A stretch of 64,000 nt of DNA, taken from contig NZ_CAKLCM010000002.1 of the NCBI RefSeq assembly GCF_921292975.1, forward strand, positions 2,351,901 through 2,415,900. Direction: 5' to 3'. This document shows positions 24,469 to 33,923 of the stretch, one piece after another. This DNA is from Vibrio hippocampi (lineage in GTDB: Bacteria > Pseudomonadota > Gammaproteobacteria > Enterobacterales > Vibrionaceae). Made by a program: the position numbers and the translations under genes. Position 1 is the stretch's first letter; every line of letters begins with the position of its first letter. The notes beneath the pieces are model-generated. The model had not been told where the DNA came from. It was given only the letters and a program-made list of their open reading frames with translations, and did no database searches.

Positions 24469-27210
24469 CTAATTTTGCGTTAAATCAACAGACTCATCGG
24501 TTCGAGCAAATCTAAGTAGAGACTCGATCACGTCCGCTTGATCCATAGTAATTAAGGTTTGATCTTCGTATGTGATGTATATAGAAGAATAGAACTGATG
24601 CTCCTGTAAATACACCATGATGTTACTGCTGCTCAGCCTTTCCAATGCTTCGGCAATATCGGAATCTTGATGGAAGTCGCCTAGGTACTGAATCACCTTG
24701 CTGTTTCCTTCTTGATCCGTAAGTCGCTTAATCTGTCCCAACAATAAACTTGGGAAGCAGTAGTTGTTGCCATAGTTCACTTTAGCTGACATCTGGACAT
24801 TTAAGTCGCAAACGTAATCATCATTGACCAGATGAAAGGGCTGTTGATTCAACACCGTAATATTGAACACTCCATCAACAAGTGGCGTCACATCGACACA
24901 ACCAATACCTTTACAAGAGAGCTCTTGAATTGGGCGGTTAAAGATATCGGTAAAGCCCGCAACAAGACGCTTGGTTATACCGATATTGGCATCCATCTTA
25001 ACCACACCACCTGGAAATGAATAACCGTCCACATAGCGTTCACCCACATTATGCAAGTCAGCAATACTGGTATCTAAGTCCAGTTGGTACTGTCCGTATT
25101 CAGACAGAGGAATTGCCGTGGATGTACGATAGAGAACATGTCGTTGGTAATTTCCATTTTCACCTTCCACCATTAAATGCCCTTTAAGACCCTCATTTTC
25201 ATCAATCAGGCTCGACGTAGGTCGCAAGTCGACAACGGCATAGGAGGAAGCTTGAGTCGATGAGTGGTACAAATCACCATCTGTCATAATGGTTGATGTC
25301 TTAAATCCAATAGAACCGCCGTTATAGTTGTTGCTATCTGCGGTTAGATAACCATTCAAAGCGACACGGTCGTTATCATATTGACCAGATAGAGACGCAT
25401 CATAATAGTCACCTCGTTCAGCCTGATAAGTATGCCCTGCGTAGCCACGAACATTAGTAGACTCCGTATTGTAGATACGATTTGCCGTCAGGCTGTTACG
25501 AACCACATCAATACCCTGTCCCTTGCTATGTAACTGAGTATTCCACGTCAACTCAGCAGGCGTCCCTAGACTCAGAGATAGTGAAATCGAGCCATAGAAT
25601 TCACCATCATCAAAGCTTTTGATAACGTTTTCAGTTTGATAGCCCAGATCAACATTAATGCGTGACCAACTGTTCAGTTGTGAAGATAGCCCTGTGTTTA
25701 GGTTGGTTGATTCATACTCAATACCTGTGGTTTCGCTATCTTGCTGGCTGTAAGAACCACTGAATCGCAAGAAACCAACCCCACTGACGCTGTATCCATA
25801 GTTCACATACCAACGTTCATAATCGCCATAGCCAAACAAAGTGCTGGCTAAGTTATTCTCGTCCGAGCCCCTTAAACGTTGATAACTCAGTCCAAGGCGA
25901 CCAACATTAACCGTCGCGTTGAAGTGACGCTCGTGGGTGGAAGCATAATTCAGTACGGTGTCAAAATTGATATTCCAAGGGCTATCGACTGATAGACCAC
26001 CACTTGCAACCTGACCTTCATCACTGACTATCAAGCCAGTACCAAGGAGTGTCGAATGATGCAATTTAGTCGAAAACAGACCACGACCAAACGCGATTGT
26101 GCTTCCCGCCCCCCAGTAGTTATTACTCTCTAAGGTTCCAGCCGAAAGTGCATAATCAACATCGTTGACGGCCAAATCGTCTGTTAGATTATTAAAAATA
26201 GTATGCGTTTCTCGTGAAAGAACTTGTTCACCATTGCGCACTTCAACTTCGACCTCATACACACCATACGGAAGCTCCGAGTAACTTAACGCTCGTTGCC
26301 CCTGCTCGGTATTACGCTCTACCAAATAACGACCATTGGTCGTATCGCGCACAACAACACGACCCACAGCGGGAGCATAGTAATATAAGACTTTAGATTG
26401 GTTGCTTTTGCCTCTCAGAAGATTCTTTGAACTCCCGATTTCTACGGCGATCTCTTTGGTTCCATTGATCGCAGAAGCACTACGCAGAAAGTCGGTACTA
26501 TTCAGTGGCTCAAAGCTACGAAACTGACCCGCTCTAACGTGCATATTGTCAACATCAAGATGGTAGGCTAGCGTGTACAGATCAAATTCTTCACTGACAG
26601 ACTGATACTGCATATCGGCATGCAGATAGCCGTAGCCAAGGTTGGCATAAACCTCATCATTGACACGAAATGAAGCGTCTGACCCTGAAAATTTATCCGC
26701 ATTAAGTGAAAGATGATTAATTATTGCCGATTGTGGATTATAAGGCTGATAATAATCTAAGGCTTGCGATGAATGATTATTATCATTAAGTCGTTTGGGG
26801 TTAACAAACAACAATAACAAATTCTTTTCGTTATCAAACAAGAACTCATATTCATCTGGAAGCAGTGTGCACTTAGAAATATTTATTTTACTGCATTGCT
26901 TGAAGTCAACATCAATACCTTGTTGTAAATCAGACACAATCACACCTACCGTGTCTTGATTAATATTAGACGACAGTAAGGTTTCTCGAATTGAATCGCG
27001 ATCATGATTATCATGACTAAGACGAATATGGTTTTGATTAGTCTCTAAATTGACTGTGGAATAATTTCCGTTAGGATCACGCAACTTAACTTGCTTATAC
27101 TTAAGCTCATAAAAAGACTCGAACCCTGATGGAACATTCTCATAGGCATTTGAATAACCAGAAATTATGGAAACAATGGCACTCAAAGAGACGATAATTA
27201 ACGGCTTCAT
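24469..27210 (-). CDS. Fimbrial outer-membrane usher, CfaC/TcfC-like
   Basis: Outer-membrane beta-barrel that would assemble and secrete the fimbriae. It has 913 residues with a signal peptide (about 1-22, ending SNAYE). An N-terminal domain precedes a long run of amphipathic strands with repeated aromatic turns (for example NYGYSVSGVGFLRFSGSY broken by loops). The segment SELPYGVYEVEVEVRNGEQ matches the E-set/plug region of TcfC-like ushers. The C-terminal domain contains cysteines (CKGIGC). Length is close to the 869-residue CfaC. The start overlaps the preceding pilin stop by 4 bases. Confidence 0.85.
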   Translation of the reverse strand: MKPLIIVSLSAIVSIISGYSNAYENVPSGFESFYELKYKQVKLRDPNGNYSTVNLETNQNHIRLSHDNHDRDSIRETLLSSNINQDTVGVIVSDLQQGIDVDFKQCSKINISKCTLLPDEYEFLFDNEKNLLLLFVNPKRLNDNNHSSQALDYYQPYNPQSAIINHLSLNADKFSGSDASFRVNDEVYANLGYGYLHADMQYQSVSEEFDLYTLAYHLDVDNMHVRAGQFRSFEPLNSTDFLRSASAINGTKEIAVEIGSSKNLLRGKSNQSKVLYYYAPAVGRVVVRDTTNGRYLVERNTEQGQRALSYSELPYGVYEVEVEVRNGEQVLSRETHTIFNNLTDDLAVNDVDYALSAGTLESNNYWGAGSTIAFGRGLFSTKLHHSTLLGTGLIVSDEGQVASGGLSVDSPWNINFDTVLNYASTHERHFNATVNVGRLGLSYQRLRGSDENNLASTLFGYGDYERWYVNYGYSVSGVGFLRFSGSYSQQDSETTGIEYESTNLNTGLSSQLNSWSRINVDLGYQTENVIKSFDDGEFYGSISLSLSLGTPAELTWNTQLHSKGQGIDVVRNSLTANRIYNTESTNVRGYAGHTYQAERGDYYDASLSGQYDNDRVALNGYLTADSNNYNGGSIGFKTSTIMTDGDLYHSSTQASSYAVVDLRPTSSLIDENEGLKGHLMVEGENGNYQRHVLYRTSTAIPLSEYGQYQLDLDTSIADLHNVGERYVDGYSFPGGVVKMDANIGITKRLVAGFTDIFNRPIQELSCKGIGCVDVTPLVDGVFNITVLNQQPFHLVNDDYVCDLNVQMSAKVNYGNNYCFPSLLLGQIKRLTDQEGNSKVIQYLGDFHQDSDIAEALERLSSSNIMVYLQEHQFYSSIYITYEDQTLITMDQADVIESLLRFARTDESVDLTQN

Positions 27211-27779
27211 AGGTTATATCTAAACCCCAAGACAAAATTACCCTCGCAATAACGAACGTTATCATTATTGATAACGGGATAAGTCAAAATGATCGAGTGT
27301 TCTGAAGCTGCCTTTACGCCAGCCGTGGTGCCAGTACCGAAAGCGGCAATGTCCTTGGCGAAATTGAGCACCATCGGATTAGATAATGAGTCGAGATGTA
27401 CCGTTGCAATAGACTCATAGCCAGCAATCGCCGTAGCACTCGTGCTACTAATGCTGTCGTAGCAAGTAGAGTTATTTTCGGTAAGAGTCAGTTGATAGCC
27501 ATTTTGTACATAATCATCTTGGCTATCGAGTGTGCTATTAATTGCCAGAGAAAAATGTTGGTCAAAAAACTTGCCTGCATTTTTATCAAATAATAGCGTG
27601 GCGCTCACTGGATCAAATTCAAGTGTGACGGTATCAGCTAACATCATTGAACGGTCAATATTCGTTGAAACGTCTAACTGGCGAGTCTGCATCGCTTGCA
27701 CAGGCATCACTACAATGCCAAAGCTCACGCTACAAACCAGTAACGATTCACAACGGAAAAAACTTTTAAGAATATCCAT
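27207..27779 (-). CDS. CS1-type fimbrial subunit (minor or second pilin)
   Basis: Predicted secreted pilin of 190 residues with a signal peptide (ending near VQAMQ). The mature N-terminus is followed by TVTLEFDPVSATLLFD, resembling the DPxxxLL pattern of CS1/CFA-I pilins. Two cysteines (NSTCYDS and VRYCEGN) could form a disulfide. The C-terminus FVLGFRYNL alternates hydrophobic residues as in subunits made for strand exchange. It overlaps the usher start by 4 bases. Whether it is the major or a minor subunit cannot be decided from sequence. Confidence 0.7.
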   Translation of the reverse strand: MDILKSFFRCESLLVCSVSFGIVVMPVQAMQTRQLDVSTNIDRSMMLADTVTLEFDPVSATLLFDKNAGKFFDQHFSLAINSTLDSQDDYVQNGYQLTLTENNSTCYDSISSTSATAIAGYESIATVHLDSLSNPMVLNFAKDIAAFGTGTTAGVKAASEHSIILTYPVINNDNVRYCEGNFVLGFRYNL

Positions 27780-27861
27780 CTAAAATCGCACCCAATACAG
27801 TGATAAAAACGAGAATAAATGGGCGCATGGCAATGCGCCCAGATCATATAGTGCGGAAAAA

Positions 27862-28455
27862 TTAACTACCAGTAAGCACGATCGTGACTGAAACCGCTGC
27901 ATCCTTGCCAGAATGGCTATCGATCACATTTTTAGTTGCAGTATCATCGCTTGAAGCAACATTCACCTTAATGATGTTATCAGTAGCAAGAGTACCTGAC
28001 GTTAGGGCACCCATGCCGTCAAACGCTGCGATTTCTGTATTGCCGTTGTTCACAGTCCAACCAATACCATTAACTGGAGCGCCCTCAACAAAGGTAGCAA
28101 TATCAGTAACTTGCCACTCAAGACCTGAATATGCTGTTGCCCCGCCCGCAATATCGTCGTTGATCGTAGTGCCGACTTCGATAAGCTCACCAGGAACAGG
28201 GGTAGCAGCAGTACCTGTATTGGTCCATGCTTCCAGCTGAATATCAGGACCTACCAACGAGCCTGATGTATTACGCATAAGCTGACCGATTGGCACCACT
28301 TCTGCGCCATCTCTACCAGTAATCATAATCGTTTCACCAGCGACAATACCTGAGATAACACCCTGCCAGCTTGCCGTTGCTGAAGTCGTTGAAGCGCTTG
28401 CCGAGAAAGACGCTACCATAGCGGCAGACAGCGCAGCTAAACCAAGTTTTTTCAT
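27862..28455 (-). CDS. Putative major fimbrial subunit
   Basis: First gene of the operon, 197 residues, with a signal peptide (about residues 1-21, ending SASAS). The mature protein is Thr/Gly/Ala/Val-rich and lacks cysteine. It ends with DAAVSVTIVLTGS, which resembles the C-terminal strand of CFA/I-type pilins. The ATG at 28455 follows a good SD, AAGAAGGG; the frame is open to 28494. An 82-base gap separates it from the next pilin gene, as is common for an abundant major subunit. Family assignment rests mainly on context and the C-terminal strand. Confidence 0.65.
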   Translation of the reverse strand: MKKLGLAALSAAMVASFSASASTTSATASWQGVISGIVAGETIMITGRDGAEVVPIGQLMRNTSGSLVGPDIQLEAWTNTGTAATPVPGELIEVGTTINDDIAGGATAYSGLEWQVTDIATFVEGAPVNGIGWTVNNGNTEIAAFDGMGALTSGTLATDNIIKVNVASSDDTATKNVIDSHSGKDAAVSVTIVLTGS

Positions 28456-29045
28456 AAAAGTACCCTTCTTACTTAATTTAAAATTAAGTTTCAATCTAAC
28501 ACATTAATTTTCATTAAAACTATTAATAACAAAACCCACTCATCGAAATCATCGACTTGTTTGGAGAATATAATTAAATTGCCCTAAACCGTTTTGCTAT
28601 AAGAACGATAATCAAATAAGCAAACTGGGTTAACCCAATAATCCTCAGCACGAAATCTAACGGTTAATAACTTAATTGGGAATAGTACATGTACGAAAAG
28701 GTACTATTTTCATCTTTTACTTACATAAGCCTTCCTCATTGCGATATTAAATGAAGGAAAGTTCCTACAAGAGTGGTCGCTATATAGGATAAAATGAAGG
28801 AGAGTTGGAATTGGGAGGGAGAAATAAAAATGAATAGCTATTGATAATTTAATTTAAGCTTAAAGTCCATCAGCAAACAGGAATAAAAATATATCCCACT
28901 AAACTAGTGGTTATACTTTACAGGCTACGATATATCAAGCTTAAAGTATACCTTCTATAGATATTAATTGTTATACCCAAGTTATCTCAATATGCAGAAT
29001 TCAGAGGTAATTGGGGTACGGTTGAAGAGAATAAATGCAACTCAT
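28456..29045. promoter_or_regulatory. AT-rich region upstream of the fimbrial operon
   Basis: About 590 bases between the fimbrial operon and the rpoH terminator, without a supported gene. It contains a palindrome TGGGTTAACCCA (28626-28637) and an 11-bp direct repeat AAGCTTAAAGT at 28856 and 28937. A degenerate inverted-repeat element is at 28972-29018. The fimbrial promoter must lie here, but I could not single it out. Confidence 0.5.
28972..29018. repeat. Degenerate inverted-repeat element (possible MITE remnant)
   Basis: TATACCCAAGTTATCTC at the left and GAGGTAATTGGGGTA at the right are imperfect inverted repeats around a 15-base centre. From memory this resembles short intergenic repeats common in vibrios; a genome search is needed to confirm it. 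Confidence 0.45.
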
Positions 29046-29082
29046 ACAAAAACGGTAACCACAATATGATTGTGATTACCGT
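29046..29082 (-). terminator. Terminator of rpoH
   Basis: Stem ACGGTAACCACAAT against ATTGTGATTACCGT with loop ATG and one mismatch. Read on the minus strand it is followed by a T-run, 30 bases after the rpoH stop. Confidence 0.88.
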
Positions 29083-29112
29083 AATAACTGGATTAGTTGA
29101 CTTGGTTGGTGA

Positions 29113-29970
29113 CTAAAACTCACCAACCGCAGACTTCAGTTTCTTCATAGCATTTTTTTCAAGCTGACGAATTCGCTCAGCAGATACACCATAAGTATTC
29201 GCGAGATCTTGCAAGGTGGACTTATCATCATCCAACCAACGAGAGCGCACGATATGCTGACTTCTCTCGTCCAGAGTGGCCAATGCATGACTCAGGCGAT
29301 TGTTGGTATGATTCTCCCAGTTCTGGGCTTCATAGTCTTCTGCCAAATCCGAGCTCTTATCTTCAAGATAAAGCGCTGGAGCGGTGTAAGTAGTATTTGC
29401 GTCATCATCATCGGTCGGCATTTCGAACGTTGCGTCTTGAGCCGCCAAGCGAGATTCCATCTCACGTACTTCAGCAGGCGCGACGCCAAGCTCTTTGGCA
29501 ACCGTTTCAACTTCACCGTTGTTAAACCAACCCAGACGCTTTTTAGACTTGCGTAGGTTGAAGAACAATTTACGCTGCGCTTTGGTCGTGGCAATCTTAA
29601 CAATACGCCAGTTACGCAATACATACTCATGGATTTCAGCTTTAATCCAATGCACGGCGAACGAAACCAGTCTCACGCCCACTTCTGGGTTAAAGCGTTT
29701 AACGGCTTTCATCAAGCCAATGTTGCCTTCTTGAACAAGATCAGCCATTGGTAGCCCGTAGCCAGAGTAGCCGCGAGCGACATGAACAACAAATCGTAGA
29801 TGAGAAAGGATCAAGCCTTTCGCAGCATCAATTTCACCGTTGTAGTGTAATCTTTCCGCAAGTTCACGCTCTTCATCAGCCGTCAGCATAGGATATCCAT
29901 TCGCAGAACGGATATAGCTGTCTAGACTGTCTTGCGTTACTAAAGCCATCGAATACGCTTGGTTTGCCAT
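29113..29970 (-). CDS. rpoH: Heat-shock sigma factor RpoH (sigma-32)
   Basis: Directs RNA polymerase to heat-shock genes. The 285-residue protein has region 2 ([20 protein letters not shown], then [18 protein letters not shown]) and a region 4 HTH ([26 protein letters not shown]). SD GAGGAAG precedes the ATG. It lies 237 bases downstream of ftsX, as in other gammaproteobacteria. In the family the mRNA 5' structure and FtsH-mediated proteolysis control its level. Confidence 0.98.
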   Translation of the reverse strand: MANQAYSMALVTQDSLDSYIRSANGYPMLTADEERELAERLHYNGEIDAAKGLILSHLRFVVHVARGYSGYGLPMADLVQEGNIGLMKAVKRFNPEVGVRLVSFAVHWIKAEIHEYVLRNWRIVKIATTKAQRKLFFNLRKSKKRLGWFNNGEVETVAKELGVAPAEVREMESRLAAQDATFEMPTDDDDANTTYTAPALYLEDKSSDLAEDYEAQNWENHTNNRLSHALATLDERSQHIVRSRWLDDDKSTLQDLANTYGVSAERIRQLEKNAMKKLKSAVGEF

Positions 29971-30103
29971 TCACTTCCTCGTATATCTTTCATCAGGACA
30001 CTTTGTTTACTTGCCCGTTACTTTAGTCAAGTGACGGTAAATTTCAACAAAGGGGTTAGTTATTATGCACAATCGTTGATAGTTCACAAGTGCCAATGGG
30101 TAC

Positions 30104-30131
30104 AAAATAGTCTAGCAAGATTAGGTTTCAA
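30104..30131 (-). promoter_or_regulatory. Candidate sigma-70 promoter of rpoH
   Basis: On the minus strand TTGAAA (30126-30131), a 16-base spacer and TATTTT (30104-30109) make a plausible housekeeping promoter about 130 bases before the rpoH ATG. Identified by eye only. Confidence 0.4.
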
Positions 30132-30207
30132 TATTGTCACAACCCGTCAGCACCCATGCTTAGGCACATTACTGACGGCATTTCGCTCATAGTAAGACAG
30201 GCAACCC

Positions 30208-31167
30208 TTAAACAGGTTCAATCTCTTTTAGATGACGTTTTGCTGAGAGGCTAGCAGCCCCCATTCCCAGAAACAATCCCGTCATCAAGATGATAAGAGA
30301 CTCATCCCAGCCGAGACCGAGAAGACGATAGTCGCTGTCATAAAGATAGGAAAGTTCGCTGACGGCATTGTTGGCTAATACAGTTACGAGTGCTGTTAAC
30401 GCCCACGCGACAATAGCGCCAAGTAAACCAAACCACATACCAGTATAGAGATAAGGACGAAGAATGTACGCATCGGTTGCGCCAATCAATTTCATAGTTT
30501 GAATCGACTCTTTGTTCGCTAACACGTTAAATCTGAGAGTGTTGCCAACGATAAGCACCACGGAAAGGAACATGAGCACCGAAAAGATGCCACCCACAAC
30601 CAGCGCTAACTGTTTAATCGCATCAAAACGACCAAGCCAATCTTTATCGCGTCGAATATCAGTGATGTCGGGAAAATTAGACAGTTTTTCCACCAGCGCA
30701 CTATCCGTCGCTGCCGTTAAATCTTTAGGTTGAATCAATAACACGCCTGGCAACACATAACCTTCAAGCATACTGACGGCTTGCTCAAGTCCTGAGTGTT
30801 CACTCAAATCCACCAAGCCTTGCTCTGGCGTGATATAGGTAACACTGGCAACCTCATCCCAAGTCTCTATTTTATCTTTCGCCACCAAAACCTTAGCATC
30901 CGGTGTGCCTTCACTAATAAAAGCGGTCACTTGAGATTGATAGGTGACACTCGCGTTCACGGCGAGGATATTTTTCGCGACGAGATATAAACAACTCGGC
31001 ACACTCAGTGCCATCGCTATCACCGCGAGAGTCAGAATATGACCAAGTGGACGTTTCCAAAGCGTTTGAAATGCACTTTTGGCTTGCTTCGACTGAGTGG
31101 AAAAGAAACCTTCTGGTTTGAGTCGCTGCTTACCCTGCTTGCTTCTTCTCTGTTTAGACACCATCAC
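30208..31167 (-). CDS. ftsX: Cell division protein FtsX
   Basis: Inner-membrane permease-like partner of FtsE that activates peptidoglycan amidases through EnvC at the septum. It has 319 residues: a basic cytosolic N-terminus (QRRSKQGKQRLK), a first membrane helix near residue 45, a periplasmic loop, and three C-terminal helices (LALVVGGIFSVLMFLSVVLI is the first). It starts 14 bases inside ftsE. The ftsY-ftsE-ftsX-rpoH order is the conserved gammaproteobacterial arrangement. Confidence 0.97.
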   Translation of the reverse strand: MMVSKQRRSKQGKQRLKPEGFFSTQSKQAKSAFQTLWKRPLGHILTLAVIAMALSVPSCLYLVAKNILAVNASVTYQSQVTAFISEGTPDAKVLVAKDKIETWDEVASVTYITPEQGLVDLSEHSGLEQAVSMLEGYVLPGVLLIQPKDLTAATDSALVEKLSNFPDITDIRRDKDWLGRFDAIKQLALVVGGIFSVLMFLSVVLIVGNTLRFNVLANKESIQTMKLIGATDAYILRPYLYTGMWFGLLGAIVAWALTALVTVLANNAVSELSYLYDSDYRLLGLGWDESLIILMTGLFLGMGAASLSAKRHLKEIEPV

Positions 31168-31825
31168 TCACCTCACTCAAGAAACCTTGGTTAAGCTCTA
31201 GGTAACGATATTGCGGTCTGGAGCGTACTAAATGAATATCGTGAGTCGCGATCAGAATAGAGACACCCGCACGGTTAAACTCTTCAAATAACTGCATGAC
31301 CTTATTTGATAATTCAGGATCAAGGTTACCAGTAGGCTCATCAGCAAGCAGAACGGCAGGGCGATTCACCACTGCACGAGCAATACCAACACGCTGCTGC
31401 TCACCACCCGATAACTGTGTCGGTAAGCATTTAGCTTTATCGAGCAATCCCGTTTTATCTAAAGCCGCGCTTACCCGTCGCTTGATCTCATGTTCAGGGA
31501 TAGATTCAATTCGCATGGGCAAAGCCACATTATCAAAGACACTCTTATCCATAAGCAATCTATGATCTTGAAACACAATACCAATGTTGCGACGCAAAAA
31601 AGGAATGTCCTTAGTTGGTAAGCGACTAATATCATGCTGATTAAATAGGATACGGCCATCGGTGGGTCTTTCGATTGCGCATATCAACTTCATTAACGTA
31701 CTTTTACCCGCTCCTGAGTGACCACCTAAGAAGGCCATCTCACCTTTTCTAAGATGAAAGTCTACCTTTTGCAGAGCTTGACGCCCGCCACGATACGCTT
31801 TGCTTACATGCTCGAATTTGATCAC
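31154..31825 (-). CDS. ftsE: Cell division ATP-binding protein FtsE
   Basis: ABC-type ATPase that with FtsX regulates septal peptidoglycan hydrolysis. The 223-residue protein has Walker A GHSGAGKS (35-42), signature LSGGEQQR (about 138-145) and Walker B VLLADEPTGNLD. Overlaps ftsX by 14 bases, so the two are translationally coupled. Lies 62 bases after ftsY. Confidence 0.98.
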   Translation of the reverse strand: MIKFEHVSKAYRGGRQALQKVDFHLRKGEMAFLGGHSGAGKSTLMKLICAIERPTDGRILFNQHDISRLPTKDIPFLRRNIGIVFQDHRLLMDKSVFDNVALPMRIESIPEHEIKRRVSAALDKTGLLDKAKCLPTQLSGGEQQRVGIARAVVNRPAVLLADEPTGNLDPELSNKVMQLFEEFNRAGVSILIATHDIHLVRSRPQYRYLELNQGFLSEVSDGV

Positions 31826-31887
31826 CTAATCATTCCTCTGATTTGGATGCCCGCTCAAGGCAAAGCGAGGCTTTGCCTGATTTTTAC

Positions 31888-33105
31888 TTAGTCTTCTCGG
31901 CTAAATAACGCGTCAATAAAGTCTTGAGTCTCAAATGGTCTCAAATCATCAATTCCTTCCCCTACACCAATGTAGCGAATAGGGATCTGGAATTGGTCTG
32001 CAAGAGCAAAGATAACACCACCTTTTGCTGTACCATCAAGCTTAGTCAATGTAATACCCGTAACTGGAGCAACATCACTAAATAACTTAGCTTGGCTAAT
32101 GGCATTTTGACCTGTGCCCGCATCTAAGGTCAGCATGATCTCATGAGGTGCTGAGTCATCCACTTTTTTCATTACGCGGACTATCTTACGCAACTCTTCC
32201 ATTAAGTTTGCTTTGTTTTGCAAGCGACCTGCGGTATCTGCAATCACCACGTCGACGTCACGAGCCGTTGCGGCTTCAATGGCATCATAAATAACAGACG
32301 CGCTATCTGCACCCGTATGTTGAGCAATAACAGGAACGTCATTACGCTCGCCCCACACTTGCAGTTGCTCGACAGCAGCAGCACGGAACGTATCCCCCGC
32401 TGCTAACATCACTTTCTTACCTTGAGACTGGAACTGTTTGGCAAGCTTACCGATGGTCGTTGTCTTGCCCACGCCGTTTACACCAACCATTAAGATGACG
32501 TATGGCTTGTTTTTATTGTCGATTTCTAGTGGTTTTTCGACCTGAGCAAGGATCTCCGCCATCTCTTCTTTTAGCAGACCGTAAAGTGCTTCACCATCTT
32601 TAAGATCGCGACGGGATGCCTTCTCCGTCAAGTTGTCGATGATTTTCACCGTGGTGTTCATACCCACATCGGCAATCAGCAACTGCTCCTCTAACTCTTC
32701 AAACAGCTCATCATCAATCTGCTTGCCTTTAAACAGACCAAAAAAGCCAGCGCCAATATTCGCTTTGGTTCGGCTTAGGCTACGCTTCAAACGGGCAAAG
32801 AAGCTTTCGGTGGGCTTCTCTTGCTCTTGGATTCGCGTGACTGTTTCTGTTTCTGTTTCTGTTTCTGTTTCTTCAGTTTTTAATTCATCGTCCTGAACAA
32901 CCACTTCTTCAATATGTTGCGCTTCAACATCTTGTTCTTCTTGTTGTTCTTCTGCTACTGGCTGTTCTACAACCTGCTTCGACTCTTCTGATGAAGCCTC
33001 TTCTTGAGCTTGATTCTCTTCAACGGAAGGTGATTTCGCCTGTTCCTGCTCTTCGTCGCCGAAACCAAGCCACGAAAGTAATCCGCGTTTTTTCTTTTCT
33101 GTCAT
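31888..33105 (-). CDS. ftsY: Signal recognition particle receptor FtsY
   Basis: SRP receptor GTPase that docks ribosome-nascent chain complexes at the Sec translocon. It has 405 residues: a long acidic Glu/Gln-rich A domain (about 1-100), then the NG domain with GVNGVGKTT (G1), DTAGR (G3) and TKLDGTAKGG (G4). The A domain contains ETETETETET, encoded by five perfect copies of a hexanucleotide, so its length may vary between strains. First gene of the ftsYEX operon. Confidence 0.98.
   Translation of the reverse strand: MTEKKKRGLLSWLGFGDEEQEQAKSPSVEENQAQEEASSEESKQVVEQPVAEEQQEEQDVEAQHIEEVVVQDDELKTEETETETETETVTRIQEQEKPTESFFARLKRSLSRTKANIGAGFFGLFKGKQIDDELFEELEEQLLIADVGMNTTVKIIDNLTEKASRRDLKDGEALYGLLKEEMAEILAQVEKPLEIDNKNKPYVILMVGVNGVGKTTTIGKLAKQFQSQGKKVMLAAGDTFRAAAVEQLQVWGERNDVPVIAQHTGADSASVIYDAIEAATARDVDVVIADTAGRLQNKANLMEELRKIVRVMKKVDDSAPHEIMLTLDAGTGQNAISQAKLFSDVAPVTGITLTKLDGTAKGGVIFALADQFQIPIRYIGVGEGIDDLRPFETQDFIDALFSRED
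32841..32870. repeat. Hexanucleotide tandem repeat in ftsY
   Basis: Five perfect tandem copies of CTGTTT encode the alternating Glu-Thr stretch of the FtsY acidic domain. Copy-number change would keep the frame. Confidence 0.95.
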
Positions 33106-33317
33106 CTAAAACTATCCTAAATGCTATCTGTCGTGAGATTGCAGCTCGATTTCACCGCATCACAAGAAAGGGCTATCCGTCCTTGTGGGATGAAATTTGA
33201 AATATTTACTATAAAGCAGTAATAAGTTGGCAAAGAGATTGATACACTTCGCTTCTCATCACTTCAAGTTTAATTTTAACTCGATATAGTAACACTTTAT
33301 TGGCGGTCAAAAAATCT

Positions 33318-33923
33318 ATGGTTAGACGTCGTAGGCAAACTCCATCACAAAAACCATCCCCAACCGGGAATGTACGCATCATCAGTGGCTTATGGCGCGG
33401 TAGAAAGCTACCGGTTCATGACGCAGAAGGGTTACGTCCAACGACGGACCGCGTTAAAGAGACACTGTTCAATTGGTTAGCACAAGATATACCGCAATCA
33501 AAGGTGTTGGATCTGTTCGCTGGCTCTGGTGGTTTAGGATTTGAGTCTGCATCAAGGCAAGCCGATTCCGTCACTATGGTTGAACTCAATTCGCAAGCCT
33601 ACCAACAACTTAAAAGTAATATCCAACTCGTTAAAGCCGATAATATTCAAGCCTTTAATCAAGATGCGCTGACATTCTTGGCGCAAGGTCCCCAAAGTGA
33701 GGGGTTTGATGTTATTTTTATCGATCCGCCATTCCGTCAAGGGTTGTTACCTGAGGTGGTCGAACGATTAGAAGCGAATGGTTGGTTGACCGATAATGCT
33801 TTAATCTATATCGAAACCGAAAAAGAGCTACAACTCGATATCATCCCAGAGCATTGGGATATGTTAAAAGAGAAGACAGCGGGCCAAGTGAGCTACCGAC
33901 TGTTCGAGAGGAATTCACAGTGA
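33318..33923 (+). CDS. rsmD: 16S rRNA (guanine(966)-N2)-methyltransferase
   Basis: Methylates G966 of 16S rRNA using SAM. The family start RIISGLWRGRKLPV is near residue 20, SAM motif I DLFAGSGGLGFES follows, and catalytic FIDPPF lies further on. I use the ATG at 33318 (201 residues); a TTG at 33300 would add six residues. It is divergent from ftsY, the standard arrangement, and its stop overlaps the GTG start of yhhL. Confidence 0.95.
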   Translation: MVRRRRQTPSQKPSPTGNVRIISGLWRGRKLPVHDAEGLRPTTDRVKETLFNWLAQDIPQSKVLDLFAGSGGLGFESASRQADSVTMVELNSQAYQQLKSNIQLVKADNIQAFNQDALTFLAQGPQSEGFDVIFIDPPFRQGLLPEVVERLEANGWLTDNALIYIETEKELQLDIIPEHWDMLKEKTAGQVSYRLFERNSQ

